Below, piece after piece: positions 12,519 to 20,997 of a stretch of DNA of 64,000 nt. Every line of letters begins with the position of its first letter. Within the stretch, counting starts at the first letter, position 1. Under the pieces are notes generated by a model, which had not been told where the DNA came from, searched no databases, and saw only the letters and a list, made by a program, of their open reading frames with translations. The stretch covers positions 1 through 64,000 of the forward strand of contig JAVHYF010000002.1 in NCBI GenBank assembly GCA_031119205.1, given 5' to 3'. A program made the translations under genes and the position numbers. This DNA is from Moraxellaceae bacterium (GTDB lineage: Bacteria > Pseudomonadota > Gammaproteobacteria > Burkholderiales > Rhodocyclaceae).

Positions 12519-14402
12519 TCAGATCGCCACCTGACTCCCCAGCTCCACTACCCGCCCCGGTGGCAGGTTGAAGAAGTTGGAGGCCGGCGTGGCGTTGCGG
12601 AACATCACTTCGAAGAGGCGCTCGCGCCACATCGGCATGCCTTCGCCGGGTGCGGGCAGCAGCGTCTCGCGGCTGACGAAGTAGGACACGGCCTGCGGGT
12701 CCAGCGGCAGGCCCTGCTCTTCCACCCACTCCAGCGCGGCGGGCAGGTCGGGGCGTTCCATGAAGCCGAAGTACAGCTTCACGCGGTACATGTTGTGGCA
12801 GACGCGCTCCACCAGTGCGCGCTGCGAATCCGGCGTACGCGGCACCGGCAGGAAGTTGACGGTCAGGAAGATGACCGTCTCGTGCACCACCAGGTTGTGC
12901 TTCAGGTTGTGCAGGAAGGCGTTAGGCACCTGCTCCGGGCGCGGCGTGAGGAACACCGCGGTATGCGGCACGCGGGCGATGTTCTCGTGCTCGATCATGC
13001 GCACGAAGGGTTCCAGCGGCACGCTGTCGGTCACCATGCGGTCAGCCAGCTGCATGCGGCCGCGCCGCCAGGTGGACAGCATGAAGTAGATCGTGCCGCC
13101 GAAGATGATGGGGAACCAGCCGCCATCGGCGATCTTCAGGGTGTTGGCACCGAAGAAGGTCAGCTCGATGGCCAGCAGCGGACCGAACACCGTCAGCGCG
13201 AAGGGGTTGGACCAGTTCCAGTCGCGGCGCGCTACCGAGAAGGCCAGCACGGTGGTGACCAGCATGGTCATCGTCACCGCGATGCCGTAGGCCGCCGCCA
13301 GTGCGGAGGACGACCGGAAGCCCAGCACCACGGCGATGACCAGCACGAACAGAGACCAGTTCACGAAGGGCAGGTAGATCTGCCCCATATGCTGGCCGGA
13401 GGTGTGGCGGATGGTCATGCGCGGGCAGTAGCCGAGCTGGATCAGCTCGCGGGTGACCGAGAAGGCCCCGGTGATCAGCGCCTGCGAGGCAATCGCAGTG
13501 GCCGCCGTGGCCAGCGCCACCATCGGATACAGCCCCCAGTCCGGCACGGCCAGGAAGAACGGATTGCGGGCAGCCTCCGGCTCGTAGGTCAGCAACGCGC
13601 CCTGGCCGAAGTAGTTGAGCAGCAGCGAGGGCAGCACCAGGCACAGCCAGGCCAGCCGGATCGGCCGCTTGCCGAAGTGGCCCATGTCGGCATACAGCGC
13701 CTCACCCCCGGTCACCGTCAGCAGCACCGCCCCCATCGCGAAGAACGCAGTGACGGGCTGATGCCATGCGAATATGGCCGCGTAGTGCGGCGACAGCGCG
13801 AGCAGCACGTCGGGATGCTGGGCGATGTTGTAGATACCGACCGCTGCGAGTGCAACGAACCAGACTGCCACCACCGGCCCGAAGAAGCGGCCGACGCTGC
13901 TGGTGCCGAAGCGTTGCACGAAGAAGATCGCCGTGAGGATGCCTATCGTCACCGGCAGCACATAGGGCTTGAAGGCCGGCGTGGCGACCTCCAGCCCCTC
14001 CACGGCCGACAGCACCGAAATGGCTGGCGTGATGACGCCATCGCCATAGAACAGCGAGGCGCCGAACAGGCCCAGCGCGATAGCCAGCACCTTCTTCTTC
14101 GGCCGGTCCTTCGACTGTTCCACCACCCGCGCCATCAAGGCCACCACACCACCTTCACCGTGGTTGTCGGCGCGCAACACGACGATGACGTACTTGAAGG
14201 TGACGATGACGAGCAGGCTCCACACCATCATCGACAGGATGCCCAGCACGTTCTCCGGCGAGACCTCCAGTTCGAAGTGGGTCTGCGCGAAGGCTTCCTT
14301 CATCGCATACAGCGGGCTGGTGCCGATGTCGCCGAAGACGACACCCAGCGCGGCAAGGGTCAGCACGCGCAGGCTTTGCGATTCACCATGGGCCTGGCTC
14401 AT
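12519..14402 (-). CDS. kup: Kup family K+/H+ symporter
   Basis: A 627-residue low-affinity potassium uptake permease. The N-terminus carries the family signature LGVVFGDIGTSPLYA. About 12 membrane helices follow, including the motifs YGDGVITPAISVLSAVEGL and GGEALYADMGHFG. A C-terminal soluble domain of about 170 residues ends in a hydrophobic-polar tail. CGGAG lies about ten bases before ATG 14402. It lies near the high-affinity kdp locus, which gives two complementary K+ uptake systems within 13 kb. Confidence 0.96.
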   Translation of the reverse strand: MSQAHGESQSLRVLTLAALGVVFGDIGTSPLYAMKEAFAQTHFELEVSPENVLGILSMMVWSLLVIVTFKYVIVVLRADNHGEGGVVALMARVVEQSKDRPKKKVLAIALGLFGASLFYGDGVITPAISVLSAVEGLEVATPAFKPYVLPVTIGILTAIFFVQRFGTSSVGRFFGPVVAVWFVALAAVGIYNIAQHPDVLLALSPHYAAIFAWHQPVTAFFAMGAVLLTVTGGEALYADMGHFGKRPIRLAWLCLVLPSLLLNYFGQGALLTYEPEAARNPFFLAVPDWGLYPMVALATAATAIASQALITGAFSVTRELIQLGYCPRMTIRHTSGQHMGQIYLPFVNWSLFVLVIAVVLGFRSSSALAAAYGIAVTMTMLVTTVLAFSVARRDWNWSNPFALTVFGPLLAIELTFFGANTLKIADGGWFPIIFGGTIYFMLSTWRRGRMQLADRMVTDSVPLEPFVRMIEHENIARVPHTAVFLTPRPEQVPNAFLHNLKHNLVVHETVIFLTVNFLPVPRTPDSQRALVERVCHNMYRVKLYFGFMERPDLPAALEWVEEQGLPLDPQAVSYFVSRETLLPAPGEGMPMWRERLFEVMFRNATPASNFFNLPPGRVVELGSQVAI

Positions 14403-14763
14403 GGGGTGAAGCTCCGGGGGACAGTCGGGGAGCGCAGATTACTCCTGCGACCGGACGAAGTCCCTTACACCGCCGGGATTTGACGTCTCATGACCGGGCA
14501 GGTTTTGCGCGAATGCAACACGGGCTTGCAAGCCCGACACGAACCTGCCCGGGCCGGCGAACCCGTCGGCGCCAAGTCCGATCCGCGGCAAAGCCTTGCC
14601 AGACGGTCGCTTGCGGGTTCCTTACAGCCTGTCAGCCCCCTCCTACGCTGCCGGGTCGTCAACCGCTCATCCCGCCATTACAACCTTCTATCCCTGCCAG
14701 CAGGCCTCCTGCGTTAGCATCCACAAGTCGTTTTGCAGCAAAGCAGTTGAAGAGGGAAACGCC
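14403..14763. other. Divergent intergenic region between kup and a small gene, with nested palindromes
   Basis: About 360 bases holding the promoters of kup (minus) and the downstream hypothetical gene (plus). No ORF here is credible. An 11-bp inverted repeat CCGGGCAGGTT (14494-14504) and AACCTGCCCGG (14542-14552) encloses a 16-bp perfect palindrome CGGGCTTGCAAGCCCG (14521-14536). No U-tract follows on either side, so this is not a simple terminator. It could be a regulator site or a structured leader. Confidence 0.6.
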
Positions 14764-15057
14764 ATGGCAGCCACCTATCTGATCTCCTCCCAGAGCGGCC
14801 AGGAACTCATCGTCCTCGACGAACAACACCAGGTCATCCAGTCACTCTGCGCAATGTTCGATGACGAACTGCGCAACACCCTGAGCGATTGCGACTGGCA
14901 AGCCGGTGTAGATGGTCGGGAATGGGATGACGCCTGCGAACACTGGAACATGGTCCAACGCCAGCACGGCAGACACTGCCTCGTGCCGGACGACTTCCGG
15001 CTCGTCCAGCGCGCCCTGCCCGTAGAGCTGGATGACATGCTGCAGCAGGCCGCCTGA
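14764..15057 (+). CDS. Hypothetical protein, 97 residues
   Basis: A small acidic soluble protein that I do not recognise. ATG 14764 is preceded by AGAGGGAAA at a good ribosome-site distance, which favours it over longer in-frame starts upstream. The sequence is rich in D, E, Q and W (for example ELIVLDEQHQVIQ, DCDWQAGVDGREWDDACEHW) with no membrane segment, signal peptide or Cys pairs. It converges on kdpE with a 14-base gap. Codon usage looks native. Confidence 0.7.
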   Translation: MAATYLISSQSGQELIVLDEQHQVIQSLCAMFDDELRNTLSDCDWQAGVDGREWDDACEHWNMVQRQHGRHCLVPDDFRLVQRALPVELDDMLQQAA

Positions 15058-15071
15058 TGGCTTGCGGCAGT

Positions 15072-15770
15072 TCAGGGACTGAAGCGGTAACCCACCCCTG
15101 TCTCGGTCAGCAGGTGTTTCGGCTGCGCCGGGTCGGCCTCCAGCTTGCGACGCAGGCCGGTCATATACACCCGCAGGTAATGGTTGTGCTCCGCATGGCC
15201 CGGCCCCCACACCTGGGCCAGCAACTGTCGGTGCGTCAGTACCCGTCCGGCATTGGCGACCAGCACCGTCAGCAGGCGGTACTCGATGGGCGTCAGATGC
15301 ACCACTGCGCCGTCGCGTGTCACCAGCCGCCGCGCCAGATCCAGCGTCACACCACCGAAACTGGTGAGCGGCGAATTGTCCGTCGCGGCACGGTGGCGAC
15401 GTAGCAGCGCCCGCACCCGCGCCAGCAATTCGGCCACGCCGAAAGGCTTGGTCAGGAAATCATCCGCACCGGCGTCCAGCGCCTCCACTTTGTCGCGCTC
15501 GTCGCTGCGCGCGGAGAGCACGAGGATGGGCAGCGACGACCAGCCACGCACGTCGCGGATCAACGTCACCCCGTCACCATCCGGCAGGCCCAGGTCGAGA
15601 ATCAGCAGGTCCGGCTTGCGCGTGCCGGCTTCGATGAGACCACGCTGCACGGTCTCCGCCTCGAAGACATGACAGCCCTCGCCTTCCAGCGCGGTGCGCA
15701 CGAAGCGGCGGATCTGCTGTTCGTCCTCCACCAGCACGATGTTGGGCGCAGGCGTATCGGCATTGATCAT
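15072..15770 (-). CDS. kdpE: KdpE response regulator
   Basis: A 232-residue OmpR-class regulator, the partner of KdpD. The N-terminal receiver has a VEDEQ acidic pair and the phospho-acceptor aspartate in LLILDLGLPDGDG, with TKPFGVAEL at the lysine site. The C-terminal winged helix is about residues 130-230 (HLTPIEYRLLTVL, THRQLLAQVWG, YLRVYMTGLRRKLE). The start overlaps the kdpD stop as ATGA, implying translational coupling. Phosphorylated KdpE activates kdpFABC under K+ limitation in the known systems. Confidence 0.96.
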   Translation of the reverse strand: MINADTPAPNIVLVEDEQQIRRFVRTALEGEGCHVFEAETVQRGLIEAGTRKPDLLILDLGLPDGDGVTLIRDVRGWSSLPILVLSARSDERDKVEALDAGADDFLTKPFGVAELLARVRALLRRHRAATDNSPLTSFGGVTLDLARRLVTRDGAVVHLTPIEYRLLTVLVANAGRVLTHRQLLAQVWGPGHAEHNHYLRVYMTGLRRKLEADPAQPKHLLTETGVGYRFSP

Positions 15771-18550
15771 GAAGGCTCCTGTGGCGACTCTTCCGGCAAT
15801 TGTGGTGCTTCACGGCGCGGCAGCTCGAAGACGAAGCGGGCACCGCGCATCGCGCCTTGTGTGTCGCCGCCACCATTCTCCTGCGCGTCCGTCACGTTCT
15901 CAGCCCGCACGCTGCCGCCGTGCGTCTCCACGATCGCCCGCACGATGGCCAGCCCCAGCCCGACACCTGGGATGGCCGACTCCTCGTGGCCACGGGTGAA
16001 CTTGCCGAACAGGCGCTCAGCCCGCCCCGGCGGCAGGCCCGGTCCGTTGTCGGCGACCCACACGCGCAGGCGTTCCGGCAATGCCTCCGCGCCGATCTCG
16101 ATGATGCTGCCCGGCGGCGTGTACTTCGCGGCGTTCTCCAGCAGGTTGGTCAGCACGCGCTCCATCAGCACGGCATCGAACTCCACCAGCGGCAGGTCCT
16201 CCGGCAGGCTCACCCGGATGGCATGTCCGGCCAGCGCGCCGGTGCGCGACTTCAGCGCCCCGCCTACGGTTTCCTCCAGCGATTGCCACTCGCGTCGCAA
16301 CGCCACCTTGCCGGACTGCAGGCGCGCCATGTCCAGCAGGTTGTTCACCAGTGCCGAAGTGCGCAGGGCTTCATCGCGGATGCTGTGCGCGAGTTCGGCC
16401 TGCAGCGCCTCCTCCCGCGCCGGTGTCAGCACCAGCGTGTCGGCCAGTCCCACCAGCGCGGTAAGCGGCGTACGCAGGTCGTGCGACAGCGCAGCCAGCA
16501 GCGAATTGCGCAGGCGCTCGGACTCCATGTCGACCAGCGCGTCCTGCGCGACAGCGATGTAATGCACCCGCTCCAGCGCGGTGGCGATCAGCGATGCCCC
16601 GGTGTCCAGCAGGCGCTGCTGTTCCGGCGCCACCGCCCAGCTGCGGTCCTCTTCGTCGGCAGGGCGCAGGGCAAGTACGCCGCGCGTGCGCATCGGCGCG
16701 CGCAGCGGCACATACAGCAAGGGCGACGAAGGCAGCGTGCCGGTAGCGCGACCGGCGGGCTCGCCGTGGTCGTAAGCCCACTGCGCGATGGCGGTGTCGG
16801 CAAAAGCGCTACCGCCTGCAGCGGCGGCGCCCGCCGCCTCCCCGCCTTGCTGGATGCGGCCGTCATCGTCCGGCAACAGCAAGGCGGCCTGCGCAGCCAT
16901 GCCCTGGCGGGCGAAGCGCTCGCCGGCACTCTCCACCTCCTCCACGGTGAGCGCCGCCGACAGTTCGCGCGCGGTTTCGTAGAGGATGCGTGTGCGGTGC
17001 TCGCGCGCCTGTGCGGCGGATGCCTCGAAGCGCAGACGTGCAGTCAACTGGCCGATGAGCAGGCCCACCACCAGCATGACCGCGAAGGTCACGAAGTACT
17101 CCACGTCACTGACCGCGAAGGTGAGTCGCGGCGGGACGAAGAAGAAGTCGAAGGCCGCCACCGACAGGAAAGCCGCCAGCACCGCCGGCCCGCGCCCGAA
17201 GCACAGCGCGGACACCGCCACCGCCAGCAGGAAGAGCATCACGATGTTGGTGAGCTCGATGAATTCCAGCAGCGGTGTCGCCAGCGCGGTGACCAGCGCG
17301 ACCCCAGCAGCCGTCCACGCGTACTGCCGCCACTTGCCGCGCCAGGAGCCTTCGATCCCGGCACGCCAGGCGGCCAGGTGAGCGGCAGCGTCCGCGTCGC
17401 TGTCGTCGGGGATGGCCACCTCGATGACGTCCAGATCACCCGCCAGCTGGCCGATCTTCGCAGTCAGCCCGCGGCGGCGCAGGAAGGCCAGCAGCGAGGG
17501 ACGACTGCGGCCGACCAGCAGCTTGCCCAGGTTGTGTTCGCGGGCGTAGGCCACCGCTGCGCCGGCGGCATCGTGGCCGGTCAGGCTGGCGGTCTGGGCG
17601 CCCAGCTCCTGCGCCAGCCGCAGCGCCCGCAAGACCTGCATGCGCTCGGCCTCGGGAGCGCGCTGCATGGCGGGCGTCTCGACGTTCACCGCATGCCAGG
17701 GGACTTCCAGCTGCGCGGCAAGGCGGGCTGCGCTGCGCACCAGCTTCTCGCCGCCCTGCCCGCCTACGCAGACCAGCAGCGCGTCGCGCGTGGGCCACAC
17801 GGCAGTGACCGATTTCTCGCGACGATAAGCCCGCACGTCGTCGTCCACCCGGTCCGCGGTGCGGCGCAGGGCCAGTTCGCGCAGGGCCAGCAGGTTGCCC
17901 TTGCGGAAGAAGTTGGACATCGCGCGTTCGGCCTGCTGCGGGATGTAGACCTTGCCTTCACGCAGACGCTGCAGCAGTTCGGCCGGCGGCAGGTCGACCA
18001 GCACCACCTCGTCGGCACGGTCGAAGACATGGTCCGGCACTGTCTCCCATACGCGCACGCCGGTGATGCCGCCGACGATGTCGCTGAGGCTCTCGATGTG
18101 CTGCACGTTCACTGTAGTAAAAACATCGATGCCCGCCGCCAGCAGTTCCTCGATGTCCTGCCAGCGCTTCGGATGGCGGCTGCCCGGCGCGTTGGAGTGC
18201 GCCAGCTCGTCCATCAGGATCAGCGCCGGCGCACGCGCCAGCGCGGCGTCGATATCGAACTCCTGCAAGCGGTGGCCACGATATTCCACCTCGCGGCGCG
18301 GCAGCAGCGGCAGCCCCTCCACCATCGCCTGCGTCTCGCCACGGCCGTGGGTTTCCACCACGCCCACCAGCACGTCGATGCCATTGGCAGCGAGCACGCG
18401 TGCCGAGGCCAGCATGGCGAAAGTCTTGCCCACGCCGGGACTGGCACCGAAGAAGATCTTCAGCTTGCCGCGCGCAGCCAGGCGCGCCTCGGCATCCAGC
18501 CTGGCCAGCAGCGCATCGGGGTCGGGGCGGGTGCTTGAATCCAGTGGCAT
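15767..18550 (-). CDS. kdpD: KdpD turgor/K+ sensor histidine kinase
   Basis: About 927 residues from ATG 18550, which has CAGGAA seven bases upstream. An ATG at 18571 would add seven residues and has no such site. The N-terminal KdpD domain carries the Walker A motif GASPGVGKT near residue 35-43. A universal-stress-protein-like domain (about 240-370), four membrane helices (about 395-495), a GAF-like domain and the kinase core with H near 688 (ALSHDLRTPLTAL) follow. The HATPase has NLLENAAKYTPPG. In known systems it senses low K+ or osmotic stress and phosphorylates KdpE. It is separated from kdpC by four genes, which is unusual. Confidence 0.96.
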   Translation of the reverse strand: MPLDSSTRPDPDALLARLDAEARLAARGKLKIFFGASPGVGKTFAMLASARVLAANGIDVLVGVVETHGRGETQAMVEGLPLLPRREVEYRGHRLQEFDIDAALARAPALILMDELAHSNAPGSRHPKRWQDIEELLAAGIDVFTTVNVQHIESLSDIVGGITGVRVWETVPDHVFDRADEVVLVDLPPAELLQRLREGKVYIPQQAERAMSNFFRKGNLLALRELALRRTADRVDDDVRAYRREKSVTAVWPTRDALLVCVGGQGGEKLVRSAARLAAQLEVPWHAVNVETPAMQRAPEAERMQVLRALRLAQELGAQTASLTGHDAAGAAVAYAREHNLGKLLVGRSRPSLLAFLRRRGLTAKIGQLAGDLDVIEVAIPDDSDADAAAHLAAWRAGIEGSWRGKWRQYAWTAAGVALVTALATPLLEFIELTNIVMLFLLAVAVSALCFGRGPAVLAAFLSVAAFDFFFVPPRLTFAVSDVEYFVTFAVMLVVGLLIGQLTARLRFEASAAQAREHRTRILYETARELSAALTVEEVESAGERFARQGMAAQAALLLPDDDGRIQQGGEAAGAAAAGGSAFADTAIAQWAYDHGEPAGRATGTLPSSPLLYVPLRAPMRTRGVLALRPADEEDRSWAVAPEQQRLLDTGASLIATALERVHYIAVAQDALVDMESERLRNSLLAALSHDLRTPLTALVGLADTLVLTPAREEALQAELAHSIRDEALRTSALVNNLLDMARLQSGKVALRREWQSLEETVGGALKSRTGALAGHAIRVSLPEDLPLVEFDAVLMERVLTNLLENAAKYTPPGSIIEIGAEALPERLRVWVADNGPGLPPGRAERLFGKFTRGHEESAIPGVGLGLAIVRAIVETHGGSVRAENVTDAQENGGGDTQGAMRGARFVFELPRREAPQLPEESPQEPS

Positions 18551-18598
18551 TCGTGTTCCTGTATGGGCCATGTCGGGCCTGCGTTGGCTTGCTGCGGC

Positions 18599-19579
18599 TC
18601 AGCGCGCCGGCCGCAACCAGCGCCAGGGGCGGCGGCGCGGTTGCTCGCCGGCCCGCCGGTTGAGCACGCGCGTGAGCAGCATCCAGGTGCACCAGCCGAC
18701 CACCGCCATGCCGAGCACGAAGGCCGCGTAGGCGATGCGCCAGTCGACATGCTGTGTCCAGGTACTGAACTCGGACATGCCGCCGATGCTGGCAAGCAGG
18801 TTGAGCGGCAGGAAGATGACGCTGATGAGCGTCAGGTTCTTCAGCAGCACGCTGATGTTGGTGTTGATGACGTTGCCGCGCGCATCCATCAGGCCGGACA
18901 GCACGTCGCTGTAGATGTTGGCCTGGCGCACGCACTGCTGCGTGTCGAGCAGGATGTCGTGCAACGTGTCGACCTGCGAAGGCGTGAACGACAGCCGGTC
19001 GGCCGCGGCACGCAGTTTGTTGATGACCGCCACGTTGCCTTCGATCGCGTCGATGTAATAGATGAGGCTCTCCGACAGCGCGATCATCTGCAGGTAGTAG
19101 CGGTTCTCCATCGACACGTTGATCTTGGTGCCCAGTTCGGCGGTGATCTGCTTGATGACCTTCAGGTGGCCCTGGAAGTGGTGCACCGTGTGCAGCAGCA
19201 TCTTCAACAGCATGTCGCTGGCATCACGCACGCTGCGGAACTCGCGCTCGCCGAAAGGCACGTGGTCCTCGGAGGTCACCAGGACCATCGCGCCGGGCCG
19301 CAGGAACAGGCCGGCGGAGCCGACATCGAAACGCAGCTGGGCACCGACCGAGACGTTCTTCGGCTGCTTCCAGATCATCGTGGTGCCGGCGGTGCTCACC
19401 TCCAGGCGGGGGATCTCGTCCGGGTCCAGCGCGGCGTCGAGGTCGTAGCTATCGAGGCCGAAGACCTCGATCAACTCCTTGCGCTCCTCCCGCCCCGGCG
19501 CAACGAACACCCGGATCAGCCCGGCGCCTTCCTCGCAGGGCCGCAGCCCGCCTTCGTGCACCTCATAGTTCGACTTCAT
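18599..19579 (-). CDS. CorA-like divalent cation transporter with a GMS motif
   Basis: A 326-residue CorA-superfamily protein. A large cytosolic N-terminal domain (GLDSYDLDAALDPDEIPRLE is CorA-typical) is followed by a long helix and two C-terminal membrane segments (about 255-275 and 290-312). The pore motif, normally YGMN after the first helix, reads IGGMSEF. The Asn of GMN is Ser here, so selectivity may differ from Mg2+. GGGGGAAG precedes the start. It lies between kdpC and kdpD on the same strand and overlaps the upstream zinc-finger-like ORF by 17 bases, suggesting one transcription unit. Confidence 0.88.
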   Translation of the reverse strand: MKSNYEVHEGGLRPCEEGAGLIRVFVAPGREERKELIEVFGLDSYDLDAALDPDEIPRLEVSTAGTTMIWKQPKNVSVGAQLRFDVGSAGLFLRPGAMVLVTSEDHVPFGEREFRSVRDASDMLLKMLLHTVHHFQGHLKVIKQITAELGTKINVSMENRYYLQMIALSESLIYYIDAIEGNVAVINKLRAAADRLSFTPSQVDTLHDILLDTQQCVRQANIYSDVLSGLMDARGNVINTNISVLLKNLTLISVIFLPLNLLASIGGMSEFSTWTQHVDWRIAYAAFVLGMAVVGWCTWMLLTRVLNRRAGEQPRRRPWRWLRPAR

Positions 19580-19787
19580 GGCGCGCTTCCCCCGTGTCGT
19601 CTGTCTGGCGGATGATAGGTGAAGTCGGTGGTGCCAGCGCAGGCACCGACGCGCTGGCCAGCACCTGTTGGCGACGACGCAGCTTGCAGGCCGGGCTGCA
19701 GGTCAGCACGCGGCCGCAGGCCAGACGGTGGGCCACATCGCTGACACGGTGTTCACAACCGCAGACGGGGCATCGGTGCCAGGGCAT
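19563..19787 (-). CDS. Small putative zinc-ribbon protein, 74 residues
   Basis: A short ORF with a Cys-rich N-terminal half: CPVCGCEH near residue 6, then a Cys near 24 and CSPAC near 30, spacing compatible with a treble-clef or ribbon zinc site. A basic stretch (KLRRRQ) and a Pro/Ala-rich, uncharged tail follow. It ends inside the corA-like start, a coupling-type overlap. No clear Shine-Dalgarno is visible, so the start is weak. I do not recognise the family. It could be a genuine small regulator or a chance ORF; the clustered cysteines argue for the former. Confidence 0.5.
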   Translation of the reverse strand: MPWHRCPVCGCEHRVSDVAHRLACGRVLTCSPACKLRRRQQVLASASVPALAPPTSPIIRQTDDTGEARHEVEL

Positions 19788-19821
19788 GACGAAGGCGTGC
19801 TGGGCGAAAGAGCGCCTGACC

Positions 19822-20115
19822 TCAGATCATGCGCTCGGCGATTCGCGCCAGGGCTGCCGGCTGGTTCGCCACCGAGCTCGCCACCAGCATGACTTCGCGT
19901 GCCACCGCGTCGCCCATCGCCAGCACGAAACCGAAGGCGCTGCTGCTCACCGCGAAACGCACCGGCCTGTGCAGTTTCTGCAGGTAGGCGCGCAGCACAC
20001 TGGCGCCTTCTGCGTTGGCAGGCACGCTGAGGCTCGCCAGCTCTTCGCCGTCCTGTCGGACCACGGCCACGCAGCAACCCTGCCGGGCTGTCACGCCTAC
20101 GCTGAGCGCGTTCAA
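19822..20115 (-). CDS. Hypothetical protein, 97 residues, TTG start
   Basis: Not recognised. The start is TTG at 20115, whose TTGA overlaps the TGA stop of the upstream membrane ORF. CAGGAG lies about nine bases upstream, so translation is probably coupled. The protein is an alpha/beta-looking soluble sequence (ALSVGVTARQGCCVAVV, then SSSAFGFVLAMGDAVARE). It may be a small regulatory or binding partner of the Kdp or CorA-like proteins, but no motif supports a specific role. Longer frames extending upstream lack conservation-like features. Confidence 0.6.
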   Translation of the reverse strand: MNALSVGVTARQGCCVAVVRQDGEELASLSVPANAEGASVLRAYLQKLHRPVRFAVSSSAFGFVLAMGDAVAREVMLVASSVANQPAALARIAERMI

Positions 20116-20297
20116 CGGACGTGCTCCTGCCGCGTCTGCCAGCCTCGCCGCGCCGTCGCTGGCTGCATCTGCGTCGCACGTCGGCGCGCATGGCGCCTGC
20201 ACTCCAGGTGCACTACGCCCGCCACTATCAGCCACACCACGGCCATGCAGCCGACGAAGCCCAGAAAGGCCAGCAGCGCGGGCCACCACTCGTCCAT
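20112..20297 (-). CDS. Small single-pass membrane protein, 61 residues
   Basis: ATG 20297 follows AAGGA by six bases. The N-terminus is a short acidic segment (MDEWWP), then one hydrophobic helix (LLAFLGFVGCMAVVWLIVAG), then a strongly basic cytosolic tail (ECRRHARRRAT). The positive-inside rule puts the C-terminus in the cytosol. It lies between kdpC and the TTG-start ORF in the kdp strand. It could be an accessory subunit of the Kdp pump or of the CorA-like transporter. The family is not recognised. Confidence 0.65.
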   Translation of the reverse strand: MDEWWPALLAFLGFVGCMAVVWLIVAGVVHLECRRHARRRATQMQPATARRGWQTRQEHVR

Positions 20298-20390
20298 GAT
20301 CATTCCTTCTCTCATCGTTGGCCGCCGTGGCGGCCAGGGCCTCACCTGTCAGTCTTGCGGTCAGCGTTCTAGCCATCGTTCGTCGCCCGC

Positions 20391-20975
20391 TCATTTCAGT
20401 GCGTCCAGGGCGAGGTTGAGCAGCAGCACATTCACGCGCGGCTCACCCAGCAGACCGAGCTGACGCCCTTCGGTGTATTCCGTCACCAGCTGTGCCACGC
20501 GTGCGGCTTCCAGCCCACGAGCCCGCGCCACGCGGCCTGCCTGCCACTGCGCGGCGGCAGGGCTGATGTGCGGGTCCAGGCCGCTGCCGGAGGCGGTGAC
20601 GAGATCCACCGGGATCGGCGCCTTGTTGTCCGGATCGGCCTCGCGCAGCGCGTCGATGCGGCCCTGCACGGCCTCGGCCAGCGCCGGGTTGAGCGGGCCC
20701 TGGTTGCTGCCGCTGGACGCGGCGGCGTTGTCCGGCATCGGCCCGGTGGCCGACGGACGCGACCAGAAGTACTTCGGGTCGCTGAAGGGCTGGCCGATCA
20801 GTGTGGAGCCGACGATACGTCCGTCGCGCTCGATCAGGCTGCCCTCGCGCTGCGAGGGAAACACGCCCTGGGCGATGCCAGTCACCAGCAAGGGATAGAG
20901 CACACCGGTCAGCACGCTCAGCACCAGCAGCAGGCGCACGGCCGGGAGCACGGAGGTCTTCAGTTCTTGAAACAT
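20391..20975 (-). CDS. kdpC: Potassium-transporting ATPase subunit KdpC
   Basis: The 194-residue KdpC subunit of the high-affinity K+ pump, with one N-terminal membrane helix (about residues 10-30) and a periplasmic domain. Characteristic motifs are [19 protein letters not shown] and, later, [18 protein letters not shown]. KdpC assists ATP and K+ affinity of the KdpFABC complex. It follows kdpB after 22 bases. Confidence 0.96.
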   Translation of the reverse strand: MFQELKTSVLPAVRLLLVLSVLTGVLYPLLVTGIAQGVFPSQREGSLIERDGRIVGSTLIGQPFSDPKYFWSRPSATGPMPDNAAASSGSNQGPLNPALAEAVQGRIDALREADPDNKAPIPVDLVTASGSGLDPHISPAAAQWQAGRVARARGLEAARVAQLVTEYTEGRQLGLLGEPRVNVLLLNLALDALK

Positions 20976-20997
20976 GCTTGTATCTCCAGCGAATGCC

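Noticed and set aside
15800-18538. A 912-codon frame antisense to kdpD
   Set aside because: Same cause; kdpD is unmistakable on the other strand and the antisense sequence is low-complexity.
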